DNA of 16,529 nt from Caldilineaceae bacterium. Lineage in GTDB: Bacteria > Chloroflexota > Anaerolineae > Caldilineales > Caldilineaceae. The stretch spans positions 1-16,529 of the forward strand of contig JAPKMW010000162.1 in the NCBI GenBank assembly GCA_026645575.1, in the 5' to 3' direction. This document shows positions 1 to 8,328 of the stretch, piece after piece (the first letter of the stretch is position 1; each line of letters starts with the position of its first letter). The notes beneath the pieces were generated by a model that did not search any database, was not told where the DNA came from, and was given only the letters and a program-made list of their open reading frames with translations. Both the position numbers and the translations under genes were made by a program.

Positions 1-158
1 ATTTCCATTCTTGATGCTTTGTCTAATGCTTTACTCGGCTTGCCCTTTCGCCCTGCTTGCTTGCCTGAATAGTTACATTTATTATTAGTTTTACCTACTC
101 CTGTTACGAATAGCGTAAGCTTTACAAAACGGGCAGGATCATAGTCAAAATCAAATTC

Positions 159-1229
159 ATGACAGCCACAAATTCATTACTCGAAGTCAAAGGTTTAAAA
201 ACCTATTTTTACACCGAAGATGGCGTTGTCCAAGCCATTAACGGCGTCGATTTTGCCATCAAGTCCGGCGAGATTATGGGCCTGGTGGGTGAATCGGGGA
301 GCGGGAAGAGTGTCACCTCGTTGTCGATCATGCGCTTGCTCCCTGGTTCGGGCAAGATTGTTGATGGCGAAGTGTTGATGGAGGGCAAAAACCTGGTCGC
401 TCTGCCCGAAGAGCAGATGGTCAAGCTGCGCGGCGACGAGATTTCCATGATCTTCCAGCAACCGACCAGTTGTCTCAATCCGGTTTTTCGCATTGGTGAC
501 CAGATCGCCGAAACCATTATGGTTCATCAGGCGATGACCAAGCGCGAAGCGTGGCAACAGGCGGTCGAGATGTTGCGTAAAGTTGGCATTCCAGCGCCGG
601 AAAAACGGGCCACGGCCTTTCCCCATGAAATTTCCGGCGGGCAGGCGCAGCGTGTAATGATTGCCATGGCGCTCTCCTGCCAGCCCCGCCTACTGATTGC
701 CGACGAGCCGACCACGGCGCTCGATGTGACCATTCAAGCGCAGATTCTGGACTTAATGCGCCAGTTGCGCGATGAGACCGGCACCGCCATTCTCTTGATC
801 ACCCACGACATGGGCGTCATTGCCGAGATGTGTGATAATGTCGCCATCATGTATGCCGGGCAGATTGTCGAATATGCCAGCGTTGAGGCGCTCTTTGAAC
901 AGCCGTTGCACCCCTATGCCGAGGGTTTGCTGGCCGCCATCCCGACCTTGGGTGAGATCAAAGATACATTGGCAGTCATTCCTGGTTCGGTGCCAAACTT
1001 AATTAACCTGCCGCAAGGGTGCAAATTTGCGCCCCGTTGTCCCTATGTTAAGGAAGAAATTTGCACCGCTAAGACGCCTGATCTGCGCGAAATCACCCCC
1101 GGTCATCGGGTGCGCTGTTATATGCGTTTCCCCGAAACAGCGCACCACTGGGCCGGTGTCGAAAAGGCCGATTGGGAATTCCGCGGCGATGAAGTATTAG
1201 TGGAGACTCTAGTGGAGGCCGGGGCGTAA
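159..1229 (+). CDS. dppD: Peptide-type ABC transporter ATP-binding protein, OppD/DppD family
   Basis: This is a cytoplasmic ATPase subunit that powers a peptide-type (PepT family) importer by pairing with the DppF-like protein encoded next. Walker A GESGSGKS is at residues 44-51, the Q-loop Gln at 100, signature SGGQ at 159-162, Walker B LLIADE at 178-183 and the switch His at 216. The C-terminal oligopeptide-transporter extension has Cys 288, 294, 302 and 320 in a C-x5-C-x7-C-x17-C pattern. In DppD-type proteins this arrangement is known to hold a [4Fe-4S] cluster. Its length of 356 aa is somewhat above the usual 320-340. The ATG at 159 directly precedes the conserved [11 protein letters not shown] strand. 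No good ribosome-binding site is visible: GCAGGA at 134-139 is about 20 bases upstream. The stop lies 2 bases before dppF. The substrate is unknown, so the symbol denotes family only. Confidence 0.95.
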   Translation: MTATNSLLEVKGLKTYFYTEDGVVQAINGVDFAIKSGEIMGLVGESGSGKSVTSLSIMRLLPGSGKIVDGEVLMEGKNLVALPEEQMVKLRGDEISMIFQQPTSCLNPVFRIGDQIAETIMVHQAMTKREAWQQAVEMLRKVGIPAPEKRATAFPHEISGGQAQRVMIAMALSCQPRLLIADEPTTALDVTIQAQILDLMRQLRDETGTAILLITHDMGVIAEMCDNVAIMYAGQIVEYASVEALFEQPLHPYAEGLLAAIPTLGEIKDTLAVIPGSVPNLINLPQGCKFAPRCPYVKEEICTAKTPDLREITPGHRVRCYMRFPETAHHWAGVEKADWEFRGDEVLVETLVEAGA

Positions 1230-1231
1230 CT

Positions 1232-2281
1232 ATGCCGATTCCCTTGCAAACGGCTCAAAAAGAGCTACTGGTTGTTGAGAACCTGAAAACCTATTTTCCC
1301 ATTCGCGCGGGTCTGTTGCAGCGTGTCGTCGCCAATGTCAAAGCGGTCGATGGCGTCAGCTTTACCATCCGTGAAGGCGAGACCTTTGGTCTGGTTGGTG
1401 AATCGGGCTGTGGCAAGACGACGGTGGGGCGCACGATTTTGCGTCTGCAACCCGCCACTGCCGGTTCAGTCTTTTTTGATGGCGAAGATGTCTTTGCCAA
1501 ACGGGGCGGCGATCTCAAGGCGCTACGTCGCAATATGCAAATTGTCTTCCAAGATCCCTATTCCTCGCTTGACCCGCGTGTGCCTGTGGGTGAAACGATT
1601 GCGGAAGGGCTGGAAATTCATGGCCTGCGCAACCGGAGCGAACGCCAGGAAATTGTGCTGGAGATGTTGAATAAGGTCGGCTTGAACCCCTACCACGCCA
1701 ATCGCTACCCGCATGAGTTTTCCGGTGGTCAGCGGCAACGCATTGGCATTGCGCGTGCCCTGGCCTTGCGCCCCAAGTTTATTATTTGTGACGAACCGGT
1801 CTCGGCGCTCGATGTCTCGATCCAGTCGCAGATCCTCAACTTGCTGCGCGAACTGTCGCACGAATTTGGGCTGACCTATCTCTTCATTGCCCACAACTTG
1901 AGCGTGGTCGAACATATCAGCGACCGGGTCGGCGTCATGTATCTGGGGTCATTGGTCGAAGTCACAAACCGCCAGGAATTGTACCATAACCCATTGCACC
2001 CCTACACTCAAGCACTGCTCTCGGCGATTCCGATTGCCAAGCCGGGGCGCAAGCGCCAACGGATTATGTTGCGCGGCGAAATTCCCTCGCCCATCAACCC
2101 GCCCAGCGGTTGCCGCTTTCATACCCGCTGCCCCTTTGCCGCCGACATCTGTAAACAGGAAGTACCTCCACTGGAACAAAAAGCGCCCGGCCACTGGGCT
2201 GCCTGTCATTTTGTGGAGTCGGTGGGGGGGACGGCGCAATTGCGTCCAGCCGTCATCCACCAAGAAAGTATCTCATCGTAA
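1232..2281 (+). CDS. dppF: Peptide-type ABC transporter ATP-binding protein, OppF/DppF family
   Basis: This is the second cytoplasmic ATPase of the importer and the expected heterodimer partner of the upstream DppD-like subunit. Walker A GESGCGKT is at residues 56-63, Q-loop Gln 107, signature SGGQ 164-167, Walker B FIICDE 183-188 and switch His 221. The F-type features [19 protein letters not shown] and [12 protein letters not shown] are present. The C-terminal extension has Cys 294, 300, 307 and 325, again a four-Cys set compatible with an iron-sulfur cluster. At 349 aa it is of normal family length. The start is 2 bases after the dppD stop. GGAGG at 1214-1218, inside the end of dppD, lies 13 bases upstream and is a plausible though distant ribosome-binding site, so translation is probably coupled. 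A 7-bp-arm palindrome (2282-2296) and a large hairpin follow the stop. Confidence 0.95.
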   Translation: MPIPLQTAQKELLVVENLKTYFPIRAGLLQRVVANVKAVDGVSFTIREGETFGLVGESGCGKTTVGRTILRLQPATAGSVFFDGEDVFAKRGGDLKALRRNMQIVFQDPYSSLDPRVPVGETIAEGLEIHGLRNRSERQEIVLEMLNKVGLNPYHANRYPHEFSGGQRQRIGIARALALRPKFIICDEPVSALDVSIQSQILNLLRELSHEFGLTYLFIAHNLSVVEHISDRVGVMYLGSLVEVTNRQELYHNPLHPYTQALLSAIPIAKPGRKRQRIMLRGEIPSPINPPSGCRFHTRCPFAADICKQEVPPLEQKAPGHWAACHFVESVGGTAQLRPAVIHQESISS

Positions 2282-2296
2282 CGCACAACTTGTGCG
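2282..2296. repeat. Short palindrome just after dppF
   Basis: CGCACAA-C-TTGTGCG is a perfect 7-bp inverted repeat around a single base, placed directly after the dppF stop. As RNA it can fold as CGCAC-AACTT-GTGCG (5-bp stem). As DNA it is a symmetric site for a dimeric protein. No T-run follows, so it does not look like an intrinsic terminator. Its function is unknown. Confidence 0.5.
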
Positions 2297-2301
2297 CAAG
2301 A

Positions 2302-2358
2302 GGTAGTTGGTAGATTCTTTGGTTGAGCTTGTCGAAACCAAAGAATCTACCAACTACC
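2302..2358. repeat. Perfect 23-bp hairpin with 11-base loop GAGCTTGTCGA
   Basis: The arm at 2302-2324 (GGTAGTT GGTAGAT TCTTTGG TT) is perfectly complementary to the arm at 2336-2358, with the loop at 2325-2335. The outer stem begins with two near-identical heptamers, GGTAGTT and GGTAGAT. The loop is nearly identical to that of the hairpin at 4140-4192, although the stems are unrelated. It lies 20 bases before the ribosome-binding site of the binding-protein gene. There is no poly-T tail, so a simple terminator is unlikely. It could be an mRNA processing or stabilising element that raises receptor expression above that of the ATPases (inference). Confidence 0.85.
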
Positions 2359-2390
2359 CAACGAACCAATTCTAAACAAAGGAGTGACGC

Positions 2391-4130
2391 ATGAAAAAAT
2401 TGATTTCCTGGCTAAGTCCAGTCGTTGCTGGGGCGCTGATCCTGGCCGGTTGTGCACAGCCGGTGCCAATAGCACCCGGTGACGCGCCGGCCCCAACCAA
2501 AGCTGCCGGGCAGGAAGCCACAACTGGTGGTGATGCGTCGGCCCCTACTGAAGCGCAACAGGGCGGCATCTGGCAGCGGGTAAGCTTTGCCGACGCCGAG
2601 TTGCTCAATCCCATTCTATCTTCGGAAGATGCAAGTAGCGACGTCAATGACATGCTTTTCCCTGGCTTGATTGGACAAGATCCCTTCAGTGGCGAGTTTA
2701 CGCCGGATGGCTCCATGTCGGAAAGTTGGGAAGTCTCTGAAGATGGCTTAACCTGGACCTTCAAGCTGCGTGATGGCGTGGTTTGGAGCGACGGCGACCC
2801 GATCGATGCGGCTGACTTCAAGTACACTTACGATGCTATTGCCAGCGACAAAGTGGAGACGCCGCGCAAGAGTTTGTTGGAAGGCATTGAGAGCATTGAA
2901 ACACCTGATCCGCTGACCATTGTGGTAAAATTCAGTGAAGTGCGCTGTGATGGTTTCGGCAACTTAGGGATCGGCTGGTTGCCCAGCCACCTGTACGCCG
3001 CTGACTTTAGCGACATTATGGAGAATGATTATAACGAAGCGCCGCCGGTTAGCGCTGGCCCTTTTGTCTTCAATACCTGGACGCGCGATGACAATCTAAC
3101 CCTGACCCGTAATGAGCAATACTGGGAAGGTGCGCCCAATATGGAAGGCATGATCTTCAAAGTCGTGCCGGACCCCGGCGCTCACCTGGCGCAAATGCAG
3201 GCAGGTGAAATCGACACCATGACTGTACAGCCAAACCAGTTAGCAACGGCGCAAACTATTCCCGATACCAAGATTTACAATTACAAAGATGACGGCTACT
3301 CTTATATTGGTCTGAACTTAGCCAACCCCGCTAATCCTCAACCAGGTGTTGATGAGAACGGCAATTTGATCGAGCAGGAACCACACCCCATATTGGGTGA
3401 TCTCAATGTGCGGAAAGCGATTGCTCACAGTCTGGATTATCAGACGATTATCGATCAGGTTTACTTGGGCCAAGGCTACCAGATCCCGGCCAATGTATTG
3501 CCGGCTGTGCCGTGGGCCTTTAACGACGCCCTTGAGCCTTATGCCTACGACTTGGAAACTGCCAAGCAACTGCTGGAAGAAGCCGGCTGGGTTGACAGCG
3601 ATGGCGACGGTGTGCGTGAGAAGGATGGCAACAAGCTTGCCTTGTCTCTTATCACGAATGCAGGCAACACAGCGCGCGAAGACTTGGGAACGTTGGTGCA
3701 AGATCAACTGGGACAGGTTGGTTTCGCGATCGATTTCCAGGCGATGGACTTTGGTGTGATGGTTGAACAAATGTTGGGGCAGACCTATGACATGGTCATC
3801 ATTGGCTGGACCAGCTTAGGTACCGACCCGAATGATGATGCCTTTTGGCATACCAAGTTTGATACGCCCGGCAGCGGTTTCAATTTTACCAGCTATCACA
3901 ACCCTGAGATCGATGAATTGCTGCAACAAGGCGTTTCTGTTCCTGGTTGTGCAACGGAAGAGCGCGCTCCAGCTTACAAGAAGATTCAAGAGATCATCCA
4001 CAACGATATTCCTTACGTCTTTGTTTCTGGTACTGTAGGCAATACAGCCTACACGACTAAGTGGCAAGGCATTGAACCTGGTCCGTGGTCGTTCTACTAT
4101 AATGTCCATCAGTGGTCGTTGAGTCAGTAA
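2391..4130 (+). CDS. Lipoprotein solute-binding protein 1, SBP family 5 (OppA/DppA-like)
   Basis: This is the extracytoplasmic receptor of the first importer. It captures substrate and delivers it to the DppB/C-like permeases encoded downstream. Residues 1-20 are a lipoprotein signal peptide ending in lipobox LAGC, with lipidated Cys 21. A low-complexity A/P/T/E/G linker follows to about residue 55, then the SBP_bac_5 fold with its hallmarks ESWEVSEDGLTWTFKLRDGV, WSDGDPI, AGPF and YWEGAP. DSDGDGVREKDG at 402-413 resembles a calcium-binding loop and is common in this family. Cys 186 and Cys 520 are matched in binding protein 3 and may form a disulfide. At 579 aa it is typical or slightly long. 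A strong AAAGGAG at 2378-2384, 6 bases before the ATG, sets the start and is much better than those of its neighbours, which fits high expression. The substrate cannot be assigned. Confidence 0.94.
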   Translation: MKKLISWLSPVVAGALILAGCAQPVPIAPGDAPAPTKAAGQEATTGGDASAPTEAQQGGIWQRVSFADAELLNPILSSEDASSDVNDMLFPGLIGQDPFSGEFTPDGSMSESWEVSEDGLTWTFKLRDGVVWSDGDPIDAADFKYTYDAIASDKVETPRKSLLEGIESIETPDPLTIVVKFSEVRCDGFGNLGIGWLPSHLYAADFSDIMENDYNEAPPVSAGPFVFNTWTRDDNLTLTRNEQYWEGAPNMEGMIFKVVPDPGAHLAQMQAGEIDTMTVQPNQLATAQTIPDTKIYNYKDDGYSYIGLNLANPANPQPGVDENGNLIEQEPHPILGDLNVRKAIAHSLDYQTIIDQVYLGQGYQIPANVLPAVPWAFNDALEPYAYDLETAKQLLEEAGWVDSDGDGVREKDGNKLALSLITNAGNTAREDLGTLVQDQLGQVGFAIDFQAMDFGVMVEQMLGQTYDMVIIGWTSLGTDPNDDAFWHTKFDTPGSGFNFTSYHNPEIDELLQQGVSVPGCATEERAPAYKKIQEIIHNDIPYVFVSGTVGNTAYTTKWQGIEPGPWSFYYNVHQWSLSQ

Positions 4131-4139
4131 TACGTTTTC

Positions 4140-4192
4140 GTGTTACATGATTCGTTGCCTGAGTTTGTCGAAGGCAATGAATCATGTAACAC
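4140..4192. repeat. 21-bp hairpin with 11-base loop GAGTTTGTCGA
   Basis: Arm 4140-4160 (GTGTTAC ATGATTC GTTGCCT) pairs with 4172-4192 (AGGCAAT GAATCAT GTAACAC) over 21 positions with a single G-T wobble. The loop is 4161-4171. The loop differs by one transition from the loop of the hairpin at 2302-2358 and has the same length, while the stems share nothing. The terminal heptamer GTAACAC recurs in the repeat at 8297-8317. The element lies between receptor 1 and its permease, ending 18 bases before the permease ATG. No T-tract follows. Confidence 0.85.
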
Positions 4193-4210
4193 ATTTCACA
4201 AAGTACACCT

Positions 4211-5275
4211 ATGTTCCGCTACATTATCCGCCGCCTCTTGCAGGCGATCCCAACCCTGTTTGGCATTAGCATTATTAGTTTTGCCCTGGTCTCGGCAGCG
4301 CCGGGCGACCCGATCATGAAGCGCACCTTTGACCCGAAGATCAAGGCTGAGGATCGGGAGATTTTGCGGCGGCAATTGGGGCTGGATCAATCGCCGGTCA
4401 TTCAGTATATCACCTGGTTCACAGGCGTTGCCCTGCGCATTGGTGATCATGTAGCCGAGTTCTCGAATGAGAAGAGCAGTTGTACCTATGCCGCCGCCAT
4501 CAATGTGACCTTCTGCAACAAAGGGGGCGGCATTCTGCGCGGCGACCTGGGCACTAGTTTCAACACGAAAGAACCCGTTTGGGAGCGTCTGATCCAAAAG
4601 GTGCCGGCCACGCTGGAACTGGGCATTGCCAGTCTACTGCTTTCCCTTGTGGTGGGTGTGCCTTTAGGCGTCTTGGCGGCTGTTTATCGCGGCTCGCCCT
4701 TTGATTATTTGGTGCGCTTTCTCGCTTCGGTCTTTCAGTCTATCCCCATTTTCTGGGTGGGCCTGATGATGATTCTGGTCTTTGCCGTCGTGTTAGGTCT
4801 CTTGCCGTCGAATGGGCGACAGACAGCGACCTTACATCAAGAATTTGACCTGCTGGATCGTTTGCGCCATCTCATTTTGCCCACGTTTACCCTGGCCTTA
4901 GGCGGCATTGCCGGTTTCAGCCGGATTATGCGCACCGAAACGCTGGAAGTGTTGCATACCGATTATGTGCGCACGGCCCGCGCCAAAGGCATTGCCCCGA
5001 CCAATGTTTGGTTTGTCCACGCCCTGCGCAACGCGCTGATTCCCTTAATGACCATTCTCGGTCCCGCCATCGTCGGCGTGTTGTCCGGCGCCCTGGTGAC
5101 AGAGACGGTCTTCGGCTGGCCGGGTATGGGGCGGATGACCGTGGCCGCCGTTGGGCAGAATGACTACCCAATGGTGTTAGGCGCTGGCATGTTTTTTGCC
5201 GCCTTGACCATTATCGGCAATCTAATGTCTGATATTTTCTACGGGATTGTTGACCCGCGTGTGCGACTAGGGTGA
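4211..5275 (+). CDS. dppB: Peptide-type ABC transporter permease, DppB/OppB family (system 1)
   Basis: This integral membrane subunit should form the translocation pore with the DppC-like protein encoded 7 bases downstream. The N-terminus MFRYIIRRLLQAIPTLFGIS is the classic DppB start and first membrane helix. The remaining helices lie roughly between residues 130 and 345. The EAA coupling loop, which contacts the ATPases, starts at D251 (DYVRTARAKGI) and continues to LRNALIPL. The end GIVDPRVRLG is canonical. The 354 aa length exceeds the usual 310-340 because of an enlarged extracytoplasmic loop (about 70-110) with Cys 91 and Cys 102, perhaps a disulfide. There is no recognisable Shine-Dalgarno sequence. 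The bases before the start, ACACCTATG, match those before the second dppB at 8329. A hairpin ends 18 bases upstream. Family-level symbol only. Confidence 0.94.
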   Translation: MFRYIIRRLLQAIPTLFGISIISFALVSAAPGDPIMKRTFDPKIKAEDREILRRQLGLDQSPVIQYITWFTGVALRIGDHVAEFSNEKSSCTYAAAINVTFCNKGGGILRGDLGTSFNTKEPVWERLIQKVPATLELGIASLLLSLVVGVPLGVLAAVYRGSPFDYLVRFLASVFQSIPIFWVGLMMILVFAVVLGLLPSNGRQTATLHQEFDLLDRLRHLILPTFTLALGGIAGFSRIMRTETLEVLHTDYVRTARAKGIAPTNVWFVHALRNALIPLMTILGPAIVGVLSGALVTETVFGWPGMGRMTVAAVGQNDYPMVLGAGMFFAALTIIGNLMSDIFYGIVDPRVRLG

Positions 5276-5282
5276 GCAAGCA

Positions 5283-6320
5283 ATGACGGTAAAATCAGCC
5301 CACGTTTCCTCGGCGTCATTAGGGCGCGCCTTGACCAACGATGCCCAGGCGTCACGCCCATCGCTTTCTTATTGGGGGACAGCTTGGCGCGCCCTGCGCA
5401 AGGATAAGTTGACGTTACTGGCCTTTGCCTTTGTCTTGCTGGTCGGGTTGGCCGCCGCCGGCGCCGGTTTGATCACAAGCGCCTTAGGCGTTGAATCGAA
5501 CCTAACCAATGCTGCTAATGCCTATCAACAGCCCTACATCGTTCCCTATATCCAATGGCAACTGGGTCGTGATCCAATGACGGCGCCATTGATGTTGGGG
5601 AAAGCAGGAGGCGTGGTGCATTGGCTCGGCACCGACCAACTGGGGCGCGATCTGCTGGCGCGCCTGCTTTATGGCGCCCGCATCAGCCTGCTCATTGCCC
5701 TGACGGCGGCGTCGATCTCGCTGGTGCTAGGGGTGCTGGTCGGCGCCATTGCCGGTTACTTTGGCAGTGTGGTCGATGATCTTGTCATGTGGGTGATCAA
5801 CACCGTCACGACCATTCCGACGATTTATCTCCTGGTCATTATCAATGCGATCTTCCGGCCCAGTCCGCTCATCCTGGCGCTGACCCTTGGCTTTTTGGGC
5901 TGGTTTGATATTGCCCGCTTTATGCGCGGCAATGTTTTCAAGGTGCGCGAACTGGATTATACCCATGCGGCGCGGGCATTGGGGGCGCGCAATGCCCGGA
6001 TTCTCACCCATCATATTATCCCCAATAGTATTCCGATTGTCATTGTGCTAACGGCCAACAGCATTGGCGGCTTGATTCTGGCCGAATCGATCCTCAGCTT
6101 TTTGGGGCTGGGTGTCCAACCGCCCACGGCCAGTTGGGGGAATATGCTCTTTCGCGCCAATAGCTTTGTCTTCCAGCGTGACCCAGTCACCCAGGAACTG
6201 CAAGGGTTGCACCTCCTGTTTGGCCCTGGTCTTCTGACGACCATTACCGTTCTTGCGTTCTCGCTGATCGGTGATGGGTTACGGGACGCCTTGGATCCTA
6301 CCTTGCGTGGGAAAAAGTAG
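5283..6320 (+). CDS. dppC: Peptide-type ABC transporter permease, DppC/OppC family (system 1)
   Basis: This is the second pore subunit of the first importer. A cytoplasmic N-terminal stretch (SYWGTAWRALRKDKLTLLAF) precedes the first membrane helix, as usual for DppC. The conserved HWLGTDQLGRDLLARLLYGARIS block follows an extracytoplasmic segment of about 65 residues. The EAA coupling loop starts at D225 (DYTHAARALGARNARIL) and reaches HHIIPNSIPIVIV. The C-terminus GDGLRDALDPTLRGKK is canonical. At 345 aa it is longer than the usual 280-300 because of the first extracytoplasmic loop, which, unlike that of the second DppC here, has no cysteines. GGTGAG at 5271-5276, overlapping the dppB stop, lies 6 bases before the ATG and supports this start and coupled translation. 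No clear terminator follows. Confidence 0.94.
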   Translation: MTVKSAHVSSASLGRALTNDAQASRPSLSYWGTAWRALRKDKLTLLAFAFVLLVGLAAAGAGLITSALGVESNLTNAANAYQQPYIVPYIQWQLGRDPMTAPLMLGKAGGVVHWLGTDQLGRDLLARLLYGARISLLIALTAASISLVLGVLVGAIAGYFGSVVDDLVMWVINTVTTIPTIYLLVIINAIFRPSPLILALTLGFLGWFDIARFMRGNVFKVRELDYTHAARALGARNARILTHHIIPNSIPIVIVLTANSIGGLILAESILSFLGLGVQPPTASWGNMLFRANSFVFQRDPVTQELQGLHLLFGPGLLTTITVLAFSLIGDGLRDALDPTLRGKK

Positions 6321-6378
6321 GTAGGCGCGCTTATGTCAATTTAGCGTTTTATAAGATTATTTTCATCTTTGGCTTATC

Positions 6379-6399
6379 TTGGTTATCCAAAATAACCAA
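6379..6399. repeat. Small hairpin upstream of binding protein 2
   Basis: TTGGTTAT (6379-6386) and ATAACCAA (6392-6399) form a perfect 8-bp inverted repeat around CCAAA in the 137-base gap between dppC and binding protein 2. The gap is AT-rich, the only clearly AT-rich stretch inside the transporter cluster, and may hold the promoter for the second transporter. I could not identify a convincing -35/-10 pair. The stem is weak, so it could be an operator or nothing. Confidence 0.4.
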
Positions 6400-6457
6400 T
6401 TGAACCTTCACTACTTTTGTACACATTTTTTGTATACATGGCATCGAAAGGAGCTTT

Positions 6458-8245
6458 ATGAAAACCAAAGTGTCGTTACGCACTTTCCCGTTCTTGCTCT
6501 TGATCGGCGTGTTGGTATTGGCAGGGTGCGCCCAACCGGCGGCCCCTACCACCGGCAGTGAACCCGTTGCCGCCGCCACTGAAGCCGCCACACCAGAAGC
6601 GACCGTCGCCAGCCAGGAAGCAGTCACCACGACGGTGCAAGAATCCCAGGCTGCACAGTCCACCCAACTCCGAGGAGTTTCGGTCACCAGCGATGAGGAT
6701 GTCAGCACTCCACGCGCCAACTATGGTGGTGAATATCGCGATGTCTCCACCTCGGACGCCGTCAGCTTCCATCCCTATTTGACCACCGATACTGCTTCTA
6801 GCGGCTATCAAGGCATGGTCTATACCGGCGGTTTGCTGCGGCTGGACGAGAACACGTTGGAGTATATTCCCAACATGGCAGAAAGTTACACCATTGCCGA
6901 AGATGGGCTGACCTTCACCTTCAAGTTGCGCCAGAATATGCAATGGAGTGACGGCGCTCCTATTACCGCGCAGGACTTTAAATGGACCTATGACCAGGCC
7001 AAAAACCCTGACAATGAATTTCCCTACCTCTCGCAACTCGACTTCATTACCTCCTACGAAGCGATCGATGATTACACGCTGGAAATCAAGATCGGTGAAG
7101 TCTATGCCCCAGCCTTAGGTCAGATGTCGGGCTTGATCACCCCGTTGCCCAAACATGTCTGGGAAAAGCTGGATTGGGGCGATCCGGAAAAGAACCCGGA
7201 GATCAATCAGCCCACCGTTGTTTCCGGCCCTTACAAGCTGGTGGAATGGAAGCGCGATCAATATGTTATCTTCGAGGCCAATGAGAATTACTGGTATCAG
7301 GGCCGGCCTAACTTCGACCGCTATGTGACCGAAATCGTGCCGGATCAGGATGTGGCCTATCAAAAGTTGAAGAGCGGCGAGAGCGACACCGGCACGATTA
7401 ACCCGGAGAATTTGGAAGAGGCGCGCCAGCTTGACAATGTATCCGTTTATGAATGGTGGCCGGCGGCGGCGAGTTGGTCCTACATTGGGTTGAATATGCG
7501 TGAAGGCTTTGCCACTCACGATATCAATGTGCGTCACGGTCTCAGCTATGCCGTTGATAAGCAATTGCTTACCGATGAAGTGATGCTCGGCCAGGCCAAG
7601 CGCCTCTGTTCGGTTTTCCCGGAAACCTCCTGGGTCTATAACCCGGATGTGCCTTGCTATGATTTTGATACGGACAAAGCCTTAGCTGCCTTTAGCGAAG
7701 CTGGTTATACATTGCAAGAGGACAAGCTGGTTGACGCCAATGGTGAACAACTAACGCTAAAGCTGATCTATGGTCCAAACACCAGCAAGGTGCGTGAACT
7801 CATCGCGGTGACGGTGCAAGATATGCTCGGTGATATTGGGATTAATGTCGAGGTGCAGGCGTTAGAGTGGGCAAGCTTCCTTGATGCGATTCACGCAACC
7901 GAACCCGACTGGGACCTGTTCATCGGCGGGTGGCGGGCAACCATTGAGCCACATATCATGTACACCATTTGGGCCGAGGAGAGCATTCCCGATCTGAACT
8001 CGGTGGCCTATATCAACAAAGAGGTCGAACAGATCTTTACCGAAGGGGGCGCGACTTACGACAATGAGATCCGCAAACAGAAATATCAAGAAGTGCAACG
8101 GATCATTGCCGAGGAGTCGCCCTACATCTTCCTCTACTACCAGAAATCTTGGAGCGGTCAGAACAACCGCATCCAGGGCATCCAGCCGACCGCTCTGGGC
8201 ATTGGCTGGAATTCGGAAGATTGGTACATTGAAGAGACACCGTAG
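6458..8245 (+). CDS. Lipoprotein solute-binding protein 2, SBP family 5 (OppA/DppA-like)
   Basis: This is the receptor lipoprotein of the second importer. The signal peptide (KTKVSLR then a leucine-rich core) ends in lipobox LAGC with Cys 24. A long A/T/E/Q linker runs to about residue 85, and the SBP_bac_5 domain follows (AESYTIAEDGLTFTFKLRQ, WSDGAPIT, SGPYKLVEWK, NENYWYQGRPNFD, SYIGLNMREG). It is a more distant paralogue of binding proteins 1 and 3. It lacks their DSDGDGVR loop, the asparagine-rich insertion before EPHP, and their Cys pair. It has its own close pair, Cys 384 and Cys 400, that could form a local disulfide. At 595 aa it is slightly long. AAAGGAG at 6447-6453, 4 bases before the ATG, supports the start. 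Permeases B and C follow. Substrate unknown, presumably different from that of receptor 1. Confidence 0.94.
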   Translation: MKTKVSLRTFPFLLLIGVLVLAGCAQPAAPTTGSEPVAAATEAATPEATVASQEAVTTTVQESQAAQSTQLRGVSVTSDEDVSTPRANYGGEYRDVSTSDAVSFHPYLTTDTASSGYQGMVYTGGLLRLDENTLEYIPNMAESYTIAEDGLTFTFKLRQNMQWSDGAPITAQDFKWTYDQAKNPDNEFPYLSQLDFITSYEAIDDYTLEIKIGEVYAPALGQMSGLITPLPKHVWEKLDWGDPEKNPEINQPTVVSGPYKLVEWKRDQYVIFEANENYWYQGRPNFDRYVTEIVPDQDVAYQKLKSGESDTGTINPENLEEARQLDNVSVYEWWPAAASWSYIGLNMREGFATHDINVRHGLSYAVDKQLLTDEVMLGQAKRLCSVFPETSWVYNPDVPCYDFDTDKALAAFSEAGYTLQEDKLVDANGEQLTLKLIYGPNTSKVRELIAVTVQDMLGDIGINVEVQALEWASFLDAIHATEPDWDLFIGGWRATIEPHIMYTIWAEESIPDLNSVAYINKEVEQIFTEGGATYDNEIRKQKYQEVQRIIAEESPYIFLYYQKSWSGQNNRIQGIQPTALGIGWNSEDWYIEETP

Positions 8246-8254
8246 ATAAACTAT

Positions 8255-8324
8255 GTTGCGTGTTGCGTGAACCGTGAAGCCTAGTGCTGAACGCACGCAA
8301 CACGTAACACGCAACACGAATCAC
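8255..8324. repeat. Heptamer-based inverted and tandem repeat between binding protein 2 and permease B
   Basis: Two direct copies of GTTGCGT (8255-8268) are followed, after a short spacer, by tandem heptamers of the opposite sense: GCAACAC, GTAACAC, GCAACAC and GAATCAC (8297-8324). The left arm GTTGCGTGTTGCGTG (8255-8269) pairs with 8294-8308 over 15 bp with one G-T wobble. Because the right side is tandem, the left arm can also pair one unit out of register. The repeat ends 4 bases before the permease ATG, leaving little room for a ribosome-binding site. It occupies the same junction as the hairpin at 4140-4192 in the first operon. Confidence 0.85.
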
Positions 8325-8328
8325 ACCT

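Noticed and set aside
61..158. Promoter for dppD (for example TTGCCT at 61 with TATTAG at 83)
   Set aside because: The matches are weak (3/6 and 4/6) and several equally poor pairs exist nearby, so no choice can be supported.
1..173. Minus-strand open frame from 173 to the left edge, and a + frame open from 1 to a TAG at 70-72
   Set aside because: The minus frame has about 57 codons but no usable start codon (ATG only at the far left edge) and no family I recognise. The + frame is only 23 codons. Either could be the edge of a real or decayed gene, but chance open frames of this size are common.
2282..2358. Intrinsic terminator after dppF
   Set aside because: The palindrome and hairpin are not followed by a run of T, and the downstream receptor gene belongs functionally to the same operon.
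6400..6438. Promoter TTGAAC ... TATACA before binding protein 2
   Set aside because: The spacing is about 27 bases, and no other hexamer at 16-18 bases from TATACA resembles a -35.
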